Of a DNA stretch of 64,000 nt, positions 1 through 8,702 are shown piece after piece. Numbering within the stretch: the stretch's first letter is position 1; each line of letters begins with the position of its first letter. The position numbers and the translations under genes are program-made. The notes under the pieces were generated by a model that was given only the letters and a program-made list of their open reading frames with translations, was not told where the DNA came from and ran no database searches. Source of the stretch: Pseudomonadota bacterium (GTDB lineage: Bacteria > Pseudomonadota > Alphaproteobacteria > SHVZ01); the NCBI GenBank assembly GCA_016195085.1, contig JACQAG010000026.1, positions 1 to 64,000 on the forward strand, read 5' to 3'.

Positions 1-1221
1 GAAATAGCTGGTGACCTCGGCGTTGGCGGCATATTTGACCGGCTCGCCCTTGAAGCCGCTCTCGCGCACGTGCAGGCAGACGAACCAGTCGCCCTGCTTC
101 AGGCCGGCCCGCGCCAGCATCTCCCAGCCGCGGAGGTAGTCTCGGGGCTTGAGGGCGATGAGCGGCGGGCGCGCTTGCTCGTCCCAGGCCTTCTGCACCT
201 CGGCCATCAGATGCTGGCACCACACCCGCCTGCCATTGGCTTCGACCATGGTCACGATCTTCGGATCGAGCACCTCGGCGTGCCCGGAGAGTTCCTGGAT
301 CTTCTGCGGATCTTCCACCAGCGTCAGATAGCGCCGCCAGTAGCTCAGGAACTCCCGGTTGAACGGACGGTCGCTCTCGGCCAGCACCAGGAGCTTGCGC
401 TCGCGGCGCCAGCCCAATTTGTGCAGCTTGATGAAGTAGTCGAGAAAGCCGACATGCCCGATGCTGAAAAGCAGGCCGGTCAGCACGATCTCGAAGTCGG
501 AATTGTCAGCGCCCATCGCCTGCCTACGCCGCTCCTGGGCATCCACCATGGCCGAATAGATCCGGTGCGCATCCTCGAAGCGGCCGACATCGCCCAAGGA
601 CACGCCGATCTGGAAAAGCAGGTCGACGTCGTGGCGGGCGATCGCGAGCGCCCGCAGGCCCACTTGCAGAAAACCGTGCAGGAACCCCAATGCGCCGTAG
701 GCGCTCTCGAACTGGTAGTGCAGGCCGCGGAGCACGCGCGCGAGCTGTTCCAAGGCGCGGGCATCGGCCGGCGCGTCGATCAATGTGCGCACGAGGTAGG
801 GAATGACGATGACCGCGCCGCCCTCGCTCTTGAGATGGGCTGCGACACGCGCAAGTGCTGCACCGATACGCGGTTCGATCGGTGAATCGAGGTCGCCGGT
901 CCAGGCTTGGCCGTCGCCTTTGGCGTCGAACTTGATCGTCCCGTGTATGAATTCGCGCAGGCCCGAGGCGAGCAGCGGCGGCATCGCGCCGCGGGCCGCA
1001 GCTCTGAGAGCCGCCTGCACGCCCTCGATCCGCCCGATGGCACGATCTAAGGGGCTGTCCGCCTCGACCGACCGACCGAGTTCCCGAAGCGCCTCGCCAT
1101 TCTCGAAAGGCGGCTCGCCGACCGCCATCATGCCACGGACGATCCCTGGCCAGGGCGGGGGCCCGAGGATGCCGTCGACCTCGGTCAGCAGCTCACTGGA
1201 ATCCTGAGGTGTTTCCGTCAT
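1..1221 (-). CDS. TPR-containing TIGR04372-type glycosyltransferase, partial (C-terminus off the left edge)
   Basis: The frame is open from an ATG at 1221 to the window edge, giving 407 visible residues. The N-terminal ~250 residues are helical and TPR-like. The C-terminal part begins the TIGR04372 domain, with a WFVCLHVRESGFKGE segment close to the edge; the HVRE(S/G)GF signature recurs in the four complete relatives in this window. It is most like the 604-residue protein at 5075-6889: both start with an ILGPxPWxGI.RG segment and share the SDRPFNREFL.YWRRY stretch. The family is annotated as putative glycosyltransferase; donor and acceptor are unknown. It lies 18 bp after the C-methyltransferase gene and is probably co-transcribed with it. 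The family call is solid, the activity is inferred. Confidence 0.8.
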   Translation of the reverse strand, partial: MTETPQDSSELLTEVDGILGPPPWPGIVRGMMAVGEPPFENGEALRELGRSVEADSPLDRAIGRIEGVQAALRAAARGAMPPLLASGLREFIHGTIKFDAKGDGQAWTGDLDSPIEPRIGAALARVAAHLKSEGGAVIVIPYLVRTLIDAPADARALEQLARVLRGLHYQFESAYGALGFLHGFLQVGLRALAIARHDVDLLFQIGVSLGDVGRFEDAHRIYSAMVDAQERRRQAMGADNSDFEIVLTGLLFSIGHVGFLDYFIKLHKLGWRRERKLLVLAESDRPFNREFLSYWRRYLTLVEDPQKIQELSGHAEVLDPKIVTMVEANGRRVWCQHLMAEVQKAWDEQARPPLIALKPRDYLRGWEMLARAGLKQGDWFVCLHVRESGFKGEPVKYAANAEVTSYF

Positions 1222-1239
1222 CGCAGAGAAGGTGAGGGG

Positions 1240-2502
1240 CTACCCGCCATGCACCGCGACATCGGGCAGCGGCACGATGAACTTGCCGCCGCCGGCGAGA
1301 TAGCGCGAATGCTTGGCCATGATCGGGTCTGCATAGCGCCAGGCGAAGATCACGACCGCGCCCGTCTTCTCAAGATCGAGCTCGCTCGGCCGGCGGATCG
1401 GCAGCCGGTATCCCGGCCCGATGAGGTGATCCCCCCGCCGCGGATCGTCGTCCATAAGGAAATCGATCTTTGCCGCAAGATCGAACTGCGCGATGAGCGT
1501 CGTCGTGCCGACGGAGACGCCGTATCCGGCGATGCCGCGTCCACGTTGGCGCTCTGCCTCGACCAGCTCGCCCAGTCTCGCCCTGAGCGAGGCCACGTGC
1601 TCGACCAGCGGTCGGTAGAAGGCCGGCTGGTCCATGCCTAGGCGGATTTCATCGGCGACCAACCTCGCAACCGACGATGCCACGCGCCGAGGGCCGCCGG
1701 CATGCTGGACGCCGAGGCGGATCGAACCGCCCTTGGTCCAGATGTTTTGGACGTCGATGAGCTCGAGCCCTGACGCAGCGAAGAAACGCTGCAGCGGCCG
1801 CACCATGAAATAGGAGAGGTGCTCGTGATAGACGGTGTCCAGCAGCGTCTTCGTGATCACATCGGCGCCGTATTGGGTCTCCATCACAAAGACGCCGTCG
1901 GAAGCCAGCAGCTCCTTCAGGCCGCTGACGAGATCGCTGAGGTCATCGATGTTGGCGAATACGTTGTTGGCGATAATGATCTGGGCAGGACCGTATTTCG
2001 CCCGGACCTCGCGGCCGAGCGCGCCGTTAAAGAAGCGCGGCCAGGTCTCGACCCCGCTTGCCGTGGCGCTCCGGGCGATCTCCTCGGCCGGATCGATGCC
2101 AAGCACGAGGTGGCCCGCTTCGGCAAAGCAGCGCAGGAGCGTGCCGTCATTCGAACCGATCTCGACAACGAGCGCCCCAGTCGCCGGTTTGACCGATTCC
2201 CGCACCTCCCCGGCATAGCGGGCGAAGTGCTCGGCCAGGCCGAGCGAGCCGGATGTACGATAAACGTAGTTGCGATAGGTGAGCTCAGGGCTGACGATGA
2301 CGCTGACCTGCAGCATGCCGCAGTCGCGGCAAAGATCGAGCCCGAGGGGTATCGCTTCGGTGAAGGCGGGGTGGTTCTGGTCGGCACCGGGCACAGCGAA
2401 GGTCGGCGTGGCGGCCGGGATGGCGCTGAGCGGCACCACGGTCTCCAAGCGCCTGGAACGGCACAAACGGCAATCCACTCGAGTCGCGAAGAGCGGCCGC
2501 AT
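1240..2502 (-). CDS. SAM-dependent sugar C-methyltransferase (TylCIII/NovU type)
   Basis: This 420-residue protein has the three-part layout of NDP-hexose C-methyltransferases. An N-terminal zinc-binding region carries CRLC near residue 15 and CRDC near residue 59. A SAM-binding Rossmann core follows, with VVEIGSNDGTLL near residue 110 and an LGIDPAEE acidic loop. A C-terminal domain begins around residue 300 (GYGVSVGTTTL). Enzymes of this family methylate C-3 or C-5 of NDP-4-keto-6-deoxy sugars. The gene diverges from the DegT aminotransferase across 112 bp, so both may act on the same nucleotide sugar. The window also holds a CDP-glucose 4,6-dehydratase that could supply a 4-keto substrate. 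Sugar and position are not determinable from sequence. Confidence 0.85.
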   Translation of the reverse strand: MRPLFATRVDCRLCRSRRLETVVPLSAIPAATPTFAVPGADQNHPAFTEAIPLGLDLCRDCGMLQVSVIVSPELTYRNYVYRTSGSLGLAEHFARYAGEVRESVKPATGALVVEIGSNDGTLLRCFAEAGHLVLGIDPAEEIARSATASGVETWPRFFNGALGREVRAKYGPAQIIIANNVFANIDDLSDLVSGLKELLASDGVFVMETQYGADVITKTLLDTVYHEHLSYFMVRPLQRFFAASGLELIDVQNIWTKGGSIRLGVQHAGGPRRVASSVARLVADEIRLGMDQPAFYRPLVEHVASLRARLGELVEAERQRGRGIAGYGVSVGTTTLIAQFDLAAKIDFLMDDDPRRGDHLIGPGYRLPIRRPSELDLEKTGAVVIFAWRYADPIMAKHSRYLAGGGKFIVPLPDVAVHGG

Positions 2503-2614
2503 CCGTGAGCTAACCCCTTGATCCCGGAGCCTAGAACGCCGGCGAAGCTAGCATGGAGAGCCGTCGCGTGATAGGTTAGTTCAATCTGCCGAGTGTGGTT
2601 TCCTGGAACGACAA

Positions 2615-3727
2615 GTGGCTGATTCGACGGGCTTTATAACGCCGCTGCGCGACATCCCGTGGTGGCGAACAGAGGTCGGCGAGGAGGAGGTCGCGCGGCT
2701 GCTAGCGGCCGTGCGCGGCGAGCGGATCAGCGCGGGCGCGCTCACCCTTGAGTTCGAGTCGGCGCTGGCGCTGGAGCTGGGCGTCGCCCATGCGGTTTGC
2801 ACCACCAGCGGCACCAGCGCGCTCCTGCTCTCCCTGATGGCGATCGGCGTCGGCCGCGGCGACGAAGTCATCGTGCCTGCCCGCACCTTCATCGCGACCG
2901 CGCATGCCGCCTACTGGCTCGGTGCGGAGGTGGTGCTGGCGGACTGCCTCCTGGACAGCCCCAATCTCGACACCGAAGCGCTGGACCGCCTGGTGACCCC
3001 TCGCACCAAGGTCATCATGCCGGTGCACCTGAACGGACGGGCGGTCGATATGGACCGATTGCTGGCCGTGGCCCGGCCGAGGGGCATCGCGGTCGTCGAG
3101 GACGCCGCGCAGGCGTTGTTCAGCCGCGATTCCATGGGACGGCATCTCGGCACCATCGGCGATGCCGGGTGCTACTCATTCGGCATGACCAAGCTCGTGT
3201 CGACCGGTCAGGGCGGTGCGGTGGTGACCAACCGCGCGGACCTCGCCAAACGCCTCAGACTCGCGCGCAACCATGGCGTGGAAGATCTGCAAACCCATGA
3301 ATACCTGGTGCCCGGGCTCAATTTCAAATTCACTGACTTGCAAGCTGCGGTCGGCCTAGGGCAGCTGGCGAGCCGTACCCAGAAGGTGGAGCGATCGCTT
3401 GCGATCTACCGCGCCTACGAGTCGGTGCTGCAGCGCTACGGTTTCGTGCGCATGGTGCCGGTGGATGTCGAGCATGGCGAGGTGCCGCTTTGGGTCGAGG
3501 TGGCCTCGCCCGTACGCGAGCGGTTGATGACCTATCTTGCCGAGAAGGGTGTGCAGACCCGCCGATTCCTGCCGTGCCTCGACACCGCCCCGCATTTCCG
3601 CAGCGACCGGCGCTTCGCGAACTCGGCACGCTTCCACCGCGAGGGCTTCATCCTGCCCTGTGGACCGGCGCAGCCCATTGGGAACGTTGCCAGAGTGGCA
3701 GAGATATTGCAGAGCTTTCCGGCATGA
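2615..3727 (+). CDS. DegT/DnrJ/EryC1/StrS family PLP-dependent sugar aminotransferase
   Basis: The 370-residue protein shows the full DegT fold: TTSGTSALLL (residues 63-72) for the cofactor phosphate, VEDAAQ with Asp163 contacting the pyridine nitrogen, and SFGMTK with Lys193 as the likely Schiff-base lysine. These enzymes transaminate keto-sugar nucleotides using glutamate or glutamine. The start is a GTG, chosen because the MADSTGF N-terminus gives a normal family length; no ATG lies upstream in frame. It is the first gene of a plus-strand operon with the 2OG oxygenase (13 bp gap) and the LIC12192-family gene. The lysine rules out the lysine-less RfbH/ColD dehydratase subclass. Product stereochemistry is unknown. 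Confidence 0.9.
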   Translation: MADSTGFITPLRDIPWWRTEVGEEEVARLLAAVRGERISAGALTLEFESALALELGVAHAVCTTSGTSALLLSLMAIGVGRGDEVIVPARTFIATAHAAYWLGAEVVLADCLLDSPNLDTEALDRLVTPRTKVIMPVHLNGRAVDMDRLLAVARPRGIAVVEDAAQALFSRDSMGRHLGTIGDAGCYSFGMTKLVSTGQGGAVVTNRADLAKRLRLARNHGVEDLQTHEYLVPGLNFKFTDLQAAVGLGQLASRTQKVERSLAIYRAYESVLQRYGFVRMVPVDVEHGEVPLWVEVASPVRERLMTYLAEKGVQTRRFLPCLDTAPHFRSDRRFANSARFHREGFILPCGPAQPIGNVARVAEILQSFPA

Positions 3728-3740
3728 CCCGGCACACGCC

Positions 3741-4586
3741 ATGACCGTCGTCGAGCGGGACGAGGCCTCGGCTGCACCGCCTGTCGGTGCGGCAGAGGGG
3801 CTCGAATCGATGCGTCGCAAGGGATATGCCGTTGTTTTGGCGGAAGATTTAGCGCCGCTGCGGCATATTCGCGACCTCGTCGTGGCGCAGGCCTCGGCAC
3901 GCCTCGGCGTGACGGCCAAGGACGCCGAAGGCTTCCTCAATCGTTTCCACGAGCACGGCCTCCGGGACGTGGAGATGAACGAATTCCGCGTCAACCTCAT
4001 CCAAAGCCTGTCCACCGGCACGAAGGTGGGCGAGGACATTTGGCAAGCCTTTCGCACCATGCTCATTGGATTGGTCGGACCGGACGTGCTGGTGCAGAAG
4101 GCGACCAATCTGGTCATCCAGCAACCCGGCAATAGCGACGGCACGCCGATTCACCGCGATGCCCCGCCGAATTCCGCCTTCGAGGTGGTTGTCTGGCTGC
4201 CGCTGGTCGACTGCTACGGGACGAAGGGAATGCGGGTTCTGGATATCGCCGAGACCCAGCGCGGGGTCGACCTGCAGTTGGCGGACGTCAAGTCGCAGAG
4301 AGCCCTCGAGGACTATGTGTGGTCCCACGGCGAGAACCCGGCCGTGCCGTTCGGCGCCGCGCTGTTCTTCTGGACCGGGCTGATCCACGCGGTGCCGGCC
4401 AACAGCGAAGCCGAGACGCGGTGGTCCCTCAATATTCGCTACAAGAACCTGTTCTCGCCGTTCGGCACCAAGGCGATGCCCGAGCATTTTCGTATCCTGG
4501 AGCTGTCGCCGCTGACCCGGATCGCCATGGATTGCAAGAAGCACCAGGTGCTCTCCAGCGCCTACGGCACGATCGGCCGGGGATGA
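3741..4586 (+). CDS. Fe(II)/2-oxoglutarate-dependent oxygenase, sporadic carbohydrate cluster type
   Basis: This 281-residue protein carries the 2-His-1-carboxylate facial triad of PhyH-like dioxygenases: His138 and Asp140 in PIHRDAPP, the distal His216 in LIHAVPA, and Arg227 or Arg233 in RWSLNIRYKN as the 2-oxoglutarate salt bridge. The ATG at 3741 is preferred, because the frame can be extended upstream only by running back into the aminotransferase gene. Its stop overlaps the next start in an ATGA, so the two are translationally coupled. The pairing with an LIC12192-family gene fits the 'sporadic carbohydrate cluster' families SpoChoClust_1 and _2. It probably hydroxylates or oxidises a sugar nucleotide or glycan; the substrate is unknown. 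Confidence 0.82.
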   Translation: MTVVERDEASAAPPVGAAEGLESMRRKGYAVVLAEDLAPLRHIRDLVVAQASARLGVTAKDAEGFLNRFHEHGLRDVEMNEFRVNLIQSLSTGTKVGEDIWQAFRTMLIGLVGPDVLVQKATNLVIQQPGNSDGTPIHRDAPPNSAFEVVVWLPLVDCYGTKGMRVLDIAETQRGVDLQLADVKSQRALEDYVWSHGENPAVPFGAALFFWTGLIHAVPANSEAETRWSLNIRYKNLFSPFGTKAMPEHFRILELSPLTRIAMDCKKHQVLSSAYGTIGRG

Positions 4587-5029
4587 AGAAGTTCTTCTCC
4601 GTGCTGGACACCGGCGTGATGAGCCTGGTGACGCAGCCGCTCCAGCACACGATCAATGTCGAGATGGCGCGCCGGGCGGGCGGCAAGATCATGTTCTATA
4701 CGGGCGAGCGCTTCGAGACCTTGGCGACGCACGCGGTTCTGAAATCCAAGCTGGGCGAACGTCCTGAAATTGACGGCTTCGTCTTCTTCCGCCTGAAGCA
4801 ATTCAATTACGGCCCCGACTTCAACTACGAATTCCTGCTCGACATTCTCGAGCATGGCTATGAGACCCACTTCTCGCGGGAGTCGTTTTCGCTGCGCTCG
4901 CCGGCCGAGCTCGATGCATTTCTGCCGACCTTGCTGACGCTCGAGCTCTTGGGTGATCCCGGACGCCAAGGGGCGCTGCGGCATTTTCTCGGCGCGGACT
5001 ACGAGAACCTATGGACGATCATCGACTAG
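4583..5029 (+). CDS. LIC12192-family sporadic carbohydrate cluster protein
   Basis: This small protein of 148 residues begins KKFFSVLDTGVMSLVTQPLQ and continues with MFYTGERFETL and GFVFFRLKQFNYG. This matches my recollection of the TIGR04323 (LIC12192) family, which appears patchily in bacterial surface-carbohydrate loci. It has no signal peptide or membrane segment, and no biochemical function is known to me. The start overlaps the stop of the 2OG oxygenase by four bases (ATGA), which supports a stable complex or consecutive steps. It ends 45 bp before the convergent end of the glycosyltransferase at 5075-6889. The family assignment rests on sequence memory plus the linked oxygenase. Confidence 0.75.
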   Translation: MKKFFSVLDTGVMSLVTQPLQHTINVEMARRAGGKIMFYTGERFETLATHAVLKSKLGERPEIDGFVFFRLKQFNYGPDFNYEFLLDILEHGYETHFSRESFSLRSPAELDAFLPTLLTLELLGDPGRQGALRHFLGADYENLWTIID

Positions 5030-5074
5030 CGAGGCGTCTCGACTGTCGGATGAGCGGATCCGTATGCCGGAAGA

Positions 5075-6889
5075 TCAGAGTAGGTCGCTGTGGCCTCGCA
5101 GGAAATCGCGGCCGATGCGGCTGTTGAGCCCGTAGCTCCCGTAGCGGCTGGCGTGGCTGACGGCGATGGCGTCGAACCGACGCTGAAGCTCCTGATCCTC
5201 GCCGGTTGCCTGGAACGACCCATCCAGGCGTTGCATCATCTCGGTGACGACGCCGAAGATCTCATCCTCGGTGTTGTCCACCAGCTCCACGCCCTGCGCG
5301 GCGAAGACGTTGGCGTTGTAGCACTGGCCGAGCGGCGGTTGCCAAGCCTCGGCGAAGCCGAGCAGGCGCTCATTGCGGCTCGAGCGATAAAGCTTGGGAA
5401 TGAACAGGTCGCGGCCGCCATAGGGTCTGGCGGAAATCGGCGTCCAATTGGTTGCGATTGAGGGGATGTGAAAGGCGAATGGGACGTGGATGAGGCCGGA
5501 GGAGGTGCCGAGGTAGAAGCGGCATTGGGCGCAGCAGAATATGTCCATCCACTCGCTGCGCAGCTCCGAGTTGGCGTAGTCGATGACCCCATCCATCTTC
5601 GGGAGCATGCTCATGGACGGATCGCCCATGCGCAGCACCCAGCCGCCGCGTTCGACAATGTGCCGCATTGCCGGCAGAAATGTCCCGATATCGGCATTGG
5701 CGGAGTAGCGGAGCTTCTCGTCTTTGAAGCCGCCCTCGCGCACATGCACGCAGACGAACCAGTCGCCGCGCTTTAGACCCACGCGCTCCAGCGCATCCCA
5801 GCCGCGGATGTAGTCGCTCGGCTTGAGGGCGATGAGCGGCGGCCGTCCTTCCTCCTCCCAGGCCTTCTGCGCATCCGCCATGATGTGATGGCACCACGCC
5901 CGTTTGCCCTTGGCTTCGATGACGGCGTTGATCTTCACATCGAGAATGTTCGCGTAGGGCTGCAGCGCGGCGATCTGCTGCGGTTCCTCCACCAGCGTCA
6001 CGTAGCGACGCCAATAGTCGAGGAATTCCCGATTGAATGGGCGATCGCTGTAGACGAGCACGACCAGCTTGCGCTCGGGGCGCCACCCCAGCTTCTGCAG
6101 CTTGATGTAATAGTCGAGATAGGCGATATGCCCGACGCCCAAGAGGAGGCCGTTGAGGAGGATCTCGATATTCTGATAGGTGTCTGGCGCAGTCGGGCGG
6201 CGCTTTTCCTGAGCATCCAGCGCGGCTGAATAGGCAAGGAACGCCTCGTCGAAGCGACCCATGTCGTTAAGCGCGACGCCCAGCTCGTAGTGAATGTCGA
6301 CCTCCCCGGGATCGAGGACACTCGCCCGCCGCCCGATCGACACGAAGGCGCGGAACAGCACCAGCGCGCCGGGCAGCGAGGCGACCTCCTGATAAAGGCC
6401 GCGAACCGCGAGGGCGAGCTTTCTGAGCTCGCTCGCGTCATCGGGCGTGTGCAGGAGCGATCGGACGAGATAGAGAACGAGGACGAGCACCGAGCCGTTT
6501 TCTTGCAGATGCGAGGCAATACGTCGAAGGGCCGGTGCCACGGGTGCAAAGGCTGTCGGCGCGGGATCGTCGCCCAGCGACTCCAAATACCTGCCGACGT
6601 GGACGGCGAAGCGCACGAACTCGCGGGCGTTGTTGGGGAAGCCGGGAGGGGCCTCGGCGCCAAAAGCCCCCGCCAGCGCCAGCCGCACCTCTTCGATCGA
6701 CTTGACGGCCCGGTCCAAAGGCGTGCCCATCACGGCGGCCCGGCCAAGTTGGCGAATGATGCTGCCGTCATCGAAGGGCGGGCTTGCGCGGCCCAGAAGC
6801 CCGCGGGCGATGCCTTCCCATGGCGACGGGCCGAGGATGCAATCGATCTTCGCGGTGAGTGCGTCTGCAGGCGCGCGCGCGTCAGCCAT
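5075..6889 (-). CDS. TPR-containing TIGR04372-type glycosyltransferase
   Basis: This complete 604-residue member has an N-terminal helical/TPR half (ELGVALNDMGRFDEAF near residue 205). The C-terminal TIGR04372 half runs from about residue 265 and shows WFVCVHVREGGFKDE, RGGWVLRMGDPSMSML, FYLGTSSGLIHVPFAF and a GLNSRIGRDFLR tail. The HxRE and GxxSG elements recall GT-B fucosyltransferase-like folds, but this is only a resemblance. It is the last gene of a minus-strand operon with the APH-like kinase and split transketolase (35 bp after the latter). It is probably the transferase for the unusual sugar made by this module. Confidence 0.85.
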   Translation of the reverse strand: MADARAPADALTAKIDCILGPSPWEGIARGLLGRASPPFDDGSIIRQLGRAAVMGTPLDRAVKSIEEVRLALAGAFGAEAPPGFPNNAREFVRFAVHVGRYLESLGDDPAPTAFAPVAPALRRIASHLQENGSVLVLVLYLVRSLLHTPDDASELRKLALAVRGLYQEVASLPGALVLFRAFVSIGRRASVLDPGEVDIHYELGVALNDMGRFDEAFLAYSAALDAQEKRRPTAPDTYQNIEILLNGLLLGVGHIAYLDYYIKLQKLGWRPERKLVVLVYSDRPFNREFLDYWRRYVTLVEEPQQIAALQPYANILDVKINAVIEAKGKRAWCHHIMADAQKAWEEEGRPPLIALKPSDYIRGWDALERVGLKRGDWFVCVHVREGGFKDEKLRYSANADIGTFLPAMRHIVERGGWVLRMGDPSMSMLPKMDGVIDYANSELRSEWMDIFCCAQCRFYLGTSSGLIHVPFAFHIPSIATNWTPISARPYGGRDLFIPKLYRSSRNERLLGFAEAWQPPLGQCYNANVFAAQGVELVDNTEDEIFGVVTEMMQRLDGSFQATGEDQELQRRFDAIAVSHASRYGSYGLNSRIGRDFLRGHSDLL

Positions 6890-6924
6890 CGCCTTAGGGC
6901 GCCCGGTTCGGCGCGCCGTTGCGC

Positions 6925-7851
6925 TCAGTGGCGGGCCGCGATCGCATCGCGGATCCGGCGCGCGATCTCCTGCGGGTGGAGTCCGGCGCGCTCGAGCAAA
7001 TGCTCCTGGCTGCCATAGTCGTCCGGGAACTCATCGGGAAGTGCCAGGCGCAAGGTCGGGACCGAGACGGCCTCGTCGGCGAAGAGTTCGACCACGGCGG
7101 CGCCGAGCCCGCCGATGCGGCTGTGCTCCTCGATGGTGACTACGAGACCGGCTTGGCGCGCGGCGTCGAGCACCGCAGCCTCGTCGAGCGGCTTGACGGT
7201 CGGCAGATGCAGGACCCCGAGATCGATGCCATCAGGCGCCAGCAGCTCCGCGGCCGCGAGCGCACGGTCGGCCATAACACCCGTGCACAAGGCCGCGGCT
7301 TGGCCTGCGCGCTTCAGCTCGATCGCGCGGCCGATGGCAAAGCCGTGCTCCGGCTTGGTCACCACCTTGTCGCCGCCCTTGGCGAGGCGAATGTAGATCG
7401 GGCCCGGCCAATCGAGGGTGGTCACCATGAAGCGGCGCATCTCTTCCGCATCGGCCGGCGCCACCACCGTCATGTTCGGCAGCGCCCGCATGATCGCAAT
7501 GTCCTCGATCGCCATGTGCGTCGGCCCCAGCGGCGCATATACGAGGCCGCCGCCATTGGCGATCAGGCGCACCGGCAGATTGTGGAGGCAGAGATCGACG
7601 GCCACCTGCTCATAGCAGCGCCGCGTGAGGAAGGTGGCGATGGTGCACACATAGGGGATGTAGCCGTCCATGGCGAGGCCGGCGGCCATGCCGATGATCG
7701 CCGCCTCGGAGACGCCTTCCATGAAGAAGCGGTCGGGCATCTCCTTGCGCATGGCGTCCAGAGTGCCGACACCGAGATCGGAGCCGATGAACACCACGCG
7801 CGGGTCACGCTTGGCCAGCTCGTGCACCATGCGCATGCTGGTCTCGCGCAT
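6925..7851 (-). CDS. Transketolase, C-terminal (pyrimidine-binding plus C) subunit
   Basis: The 308-residue protein contains the transketolase pyrimidine domain (FMEGVSEAAIIGMAAGLAM, residues ~41-59) and the C-terminal domain (PTVKPLDEA; VTIEEHSRIGGLG). It forms an active enzyme only with a separate N-terminal subunit, which the next gene upstream encodes. The start is the ATG at 7851, which shares one base with that gene's TAA stop (TAATG); a longer reading back to 7977 would overlap the upstream gene. A split transketolase in a glycan locus is likely to transfer a C2 ketol unit to make an unusual or branched sugar rather than to serve central metabolism, but this is inference from context. 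Confidence 0.9.
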   Translation of the reverse strand: MRETSMRMVHELAKRDPRVVFIGSDLGVGTLDAMRKEMPDRFFMEGVSEAAIIGMAAGLAMDGYIPYVCTIATFLTRRCYEQVAVDLCLHNLPVRLIANGGGLVYAPLGPTHMAIEDIAIMRALPNMTVVAPADAEEMRRFMVTTLDWPGPIYIRLAKGGDKVVTKPEHGFAIGRAIELKRAGQAAALCTGVMADRALAAAELLAPDGIDLGVLHLPTVKPLDEAAVLDAARQAGLVVTIEEHSRIGGLGAAVVELFADEAVSVPTLRLALPDEFPDDYGSQEHLLERAGLHPQEIARRIRDAIAARH

Positions 7852-8702
7852 TATGCCGGCCCGCTCTCGAGCGCTTGGCGCAAGGCTTCGGCCTGCTCCG
7901 GCGACAGCCTCGACTTGTGATGCCAAGCGGCATTGTGCTCGCATTCGGGGATGCCTCGACCCTTGACCGTATGGCAAATGACGGCGCTGGGGCGATCGTT
8001 GGCGAGCGGCAGCCTAGCGAAGGTCTTCCGGAGCTGGGCGACATCGTGGCCATCGGCCTCGGCCACTGCGAAGCCGAAGGCGCGCCATTTGTCGGCGATC
8101 GGCTCGAGCCCCAACACGTCGGCGACCCGGCCGTAGGACTGCATTTTGTTGTAGTCGATCACGGCGGTGAGATGCGTCAGCTTGTGCTTGGCGGCAGCCA
8201 ACGCCGCTTCCCACACCGAGCCTTCATCGGTCTCGCCGTCGCCCATGACCACGATTACCCGGCTCGGCCGGCGCTGCATGCGGGCGGCAAGAGCCAATCC
8301 GACGCCGATGCCGAGGCCATGTCCCAATGCCCCCGTCGAGGCTTCGACGCCCGGAGTCTTCACCTCGGGATGGCCGCCCAGCAAGGCTCCAGCCTTGCAT
8401 TGCTTCGACAGCTCCGCGATCGGAAAGAATCCTTTGTCGGCGAGCAGCGCATAGAGAGCGAGGCAGCCATGGCCCTTGCTCAAGAGGCAGCGGTCGCGAT
8501 CCGGCCAGCGCGGCTCGTGCGGGCGCACGCGAAGGACATCGTCGTAAAGAACACGAAGGATCTCGACGAGCGATAGCGCCGCGCCGACATGGCCGCGGCC
8601 CCCGCCGTAGAGCGCGTCGATGATGAGCCGGCGCAGCTGCCGCGATCTCTCGTCGAGGGGACTCTGTCGCGGAGCACCGGCAATCGAGGACGCTGAACTC
8701 AT
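7851..8702 (-). CDS. Transketolase, N-terminal (TPP diphosphate-binding) subunit
   Basis: The 283-residue protein has the thiamine-diphosphate motif GDGETDEG (residues 154-161) closing with the Mg ligand Asn185 in VIDYNKMQ. It also has the GHVGAALS and SKGHGCLALY segments typical of the transketolase PP domain, and SxGALGHGLGIGVG. Single-chain transketolases are about 660 residues; here the halves are two genes with a one-base overlap, which suggests 1:1 synthesis. It overlaps the APH-like kinase by four bases. The kinase may phosphorylate the transketolase product or its acceptor. Confidence 0.92.
   Translation of the reverse strand: MSSASSIAGAPRQSPLDERSRQLRRLIIDALYGGGRGHVGAALSLVEILRVLYDDVLRVRPHEPRWPDRDRCLLSKGHGCLALYALLADKGFFPIAELSKQCKAGALLGGHPEVKTPGVEASTGALGHGLGIGVGLALAARMQRRPSRVIVVMGDGETDEGSVWEAALAAAKHKLTHLTAVIDYNKMQSYGRVADVLGLEPIADKWRAFGFAVAEADGHDVAQLRKTFARLPLANDRPSAVICHTVKGRGIPECEHNAAWHHKSRLSPEQAEALRQALESGPA

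Noticed and set aside
2615-3727. RfbH/ColD-type lysine-less dehydratase
   Set aside because: The DegT homolog has a lysine (K193) at the Schiff-base position, so it is an aminotransferase.
3537-3740. N-terminal extension of the 2OG oxygenase
   Set aside because: It would overlap 190 bases of the aminotransferase and has no family-like residues.
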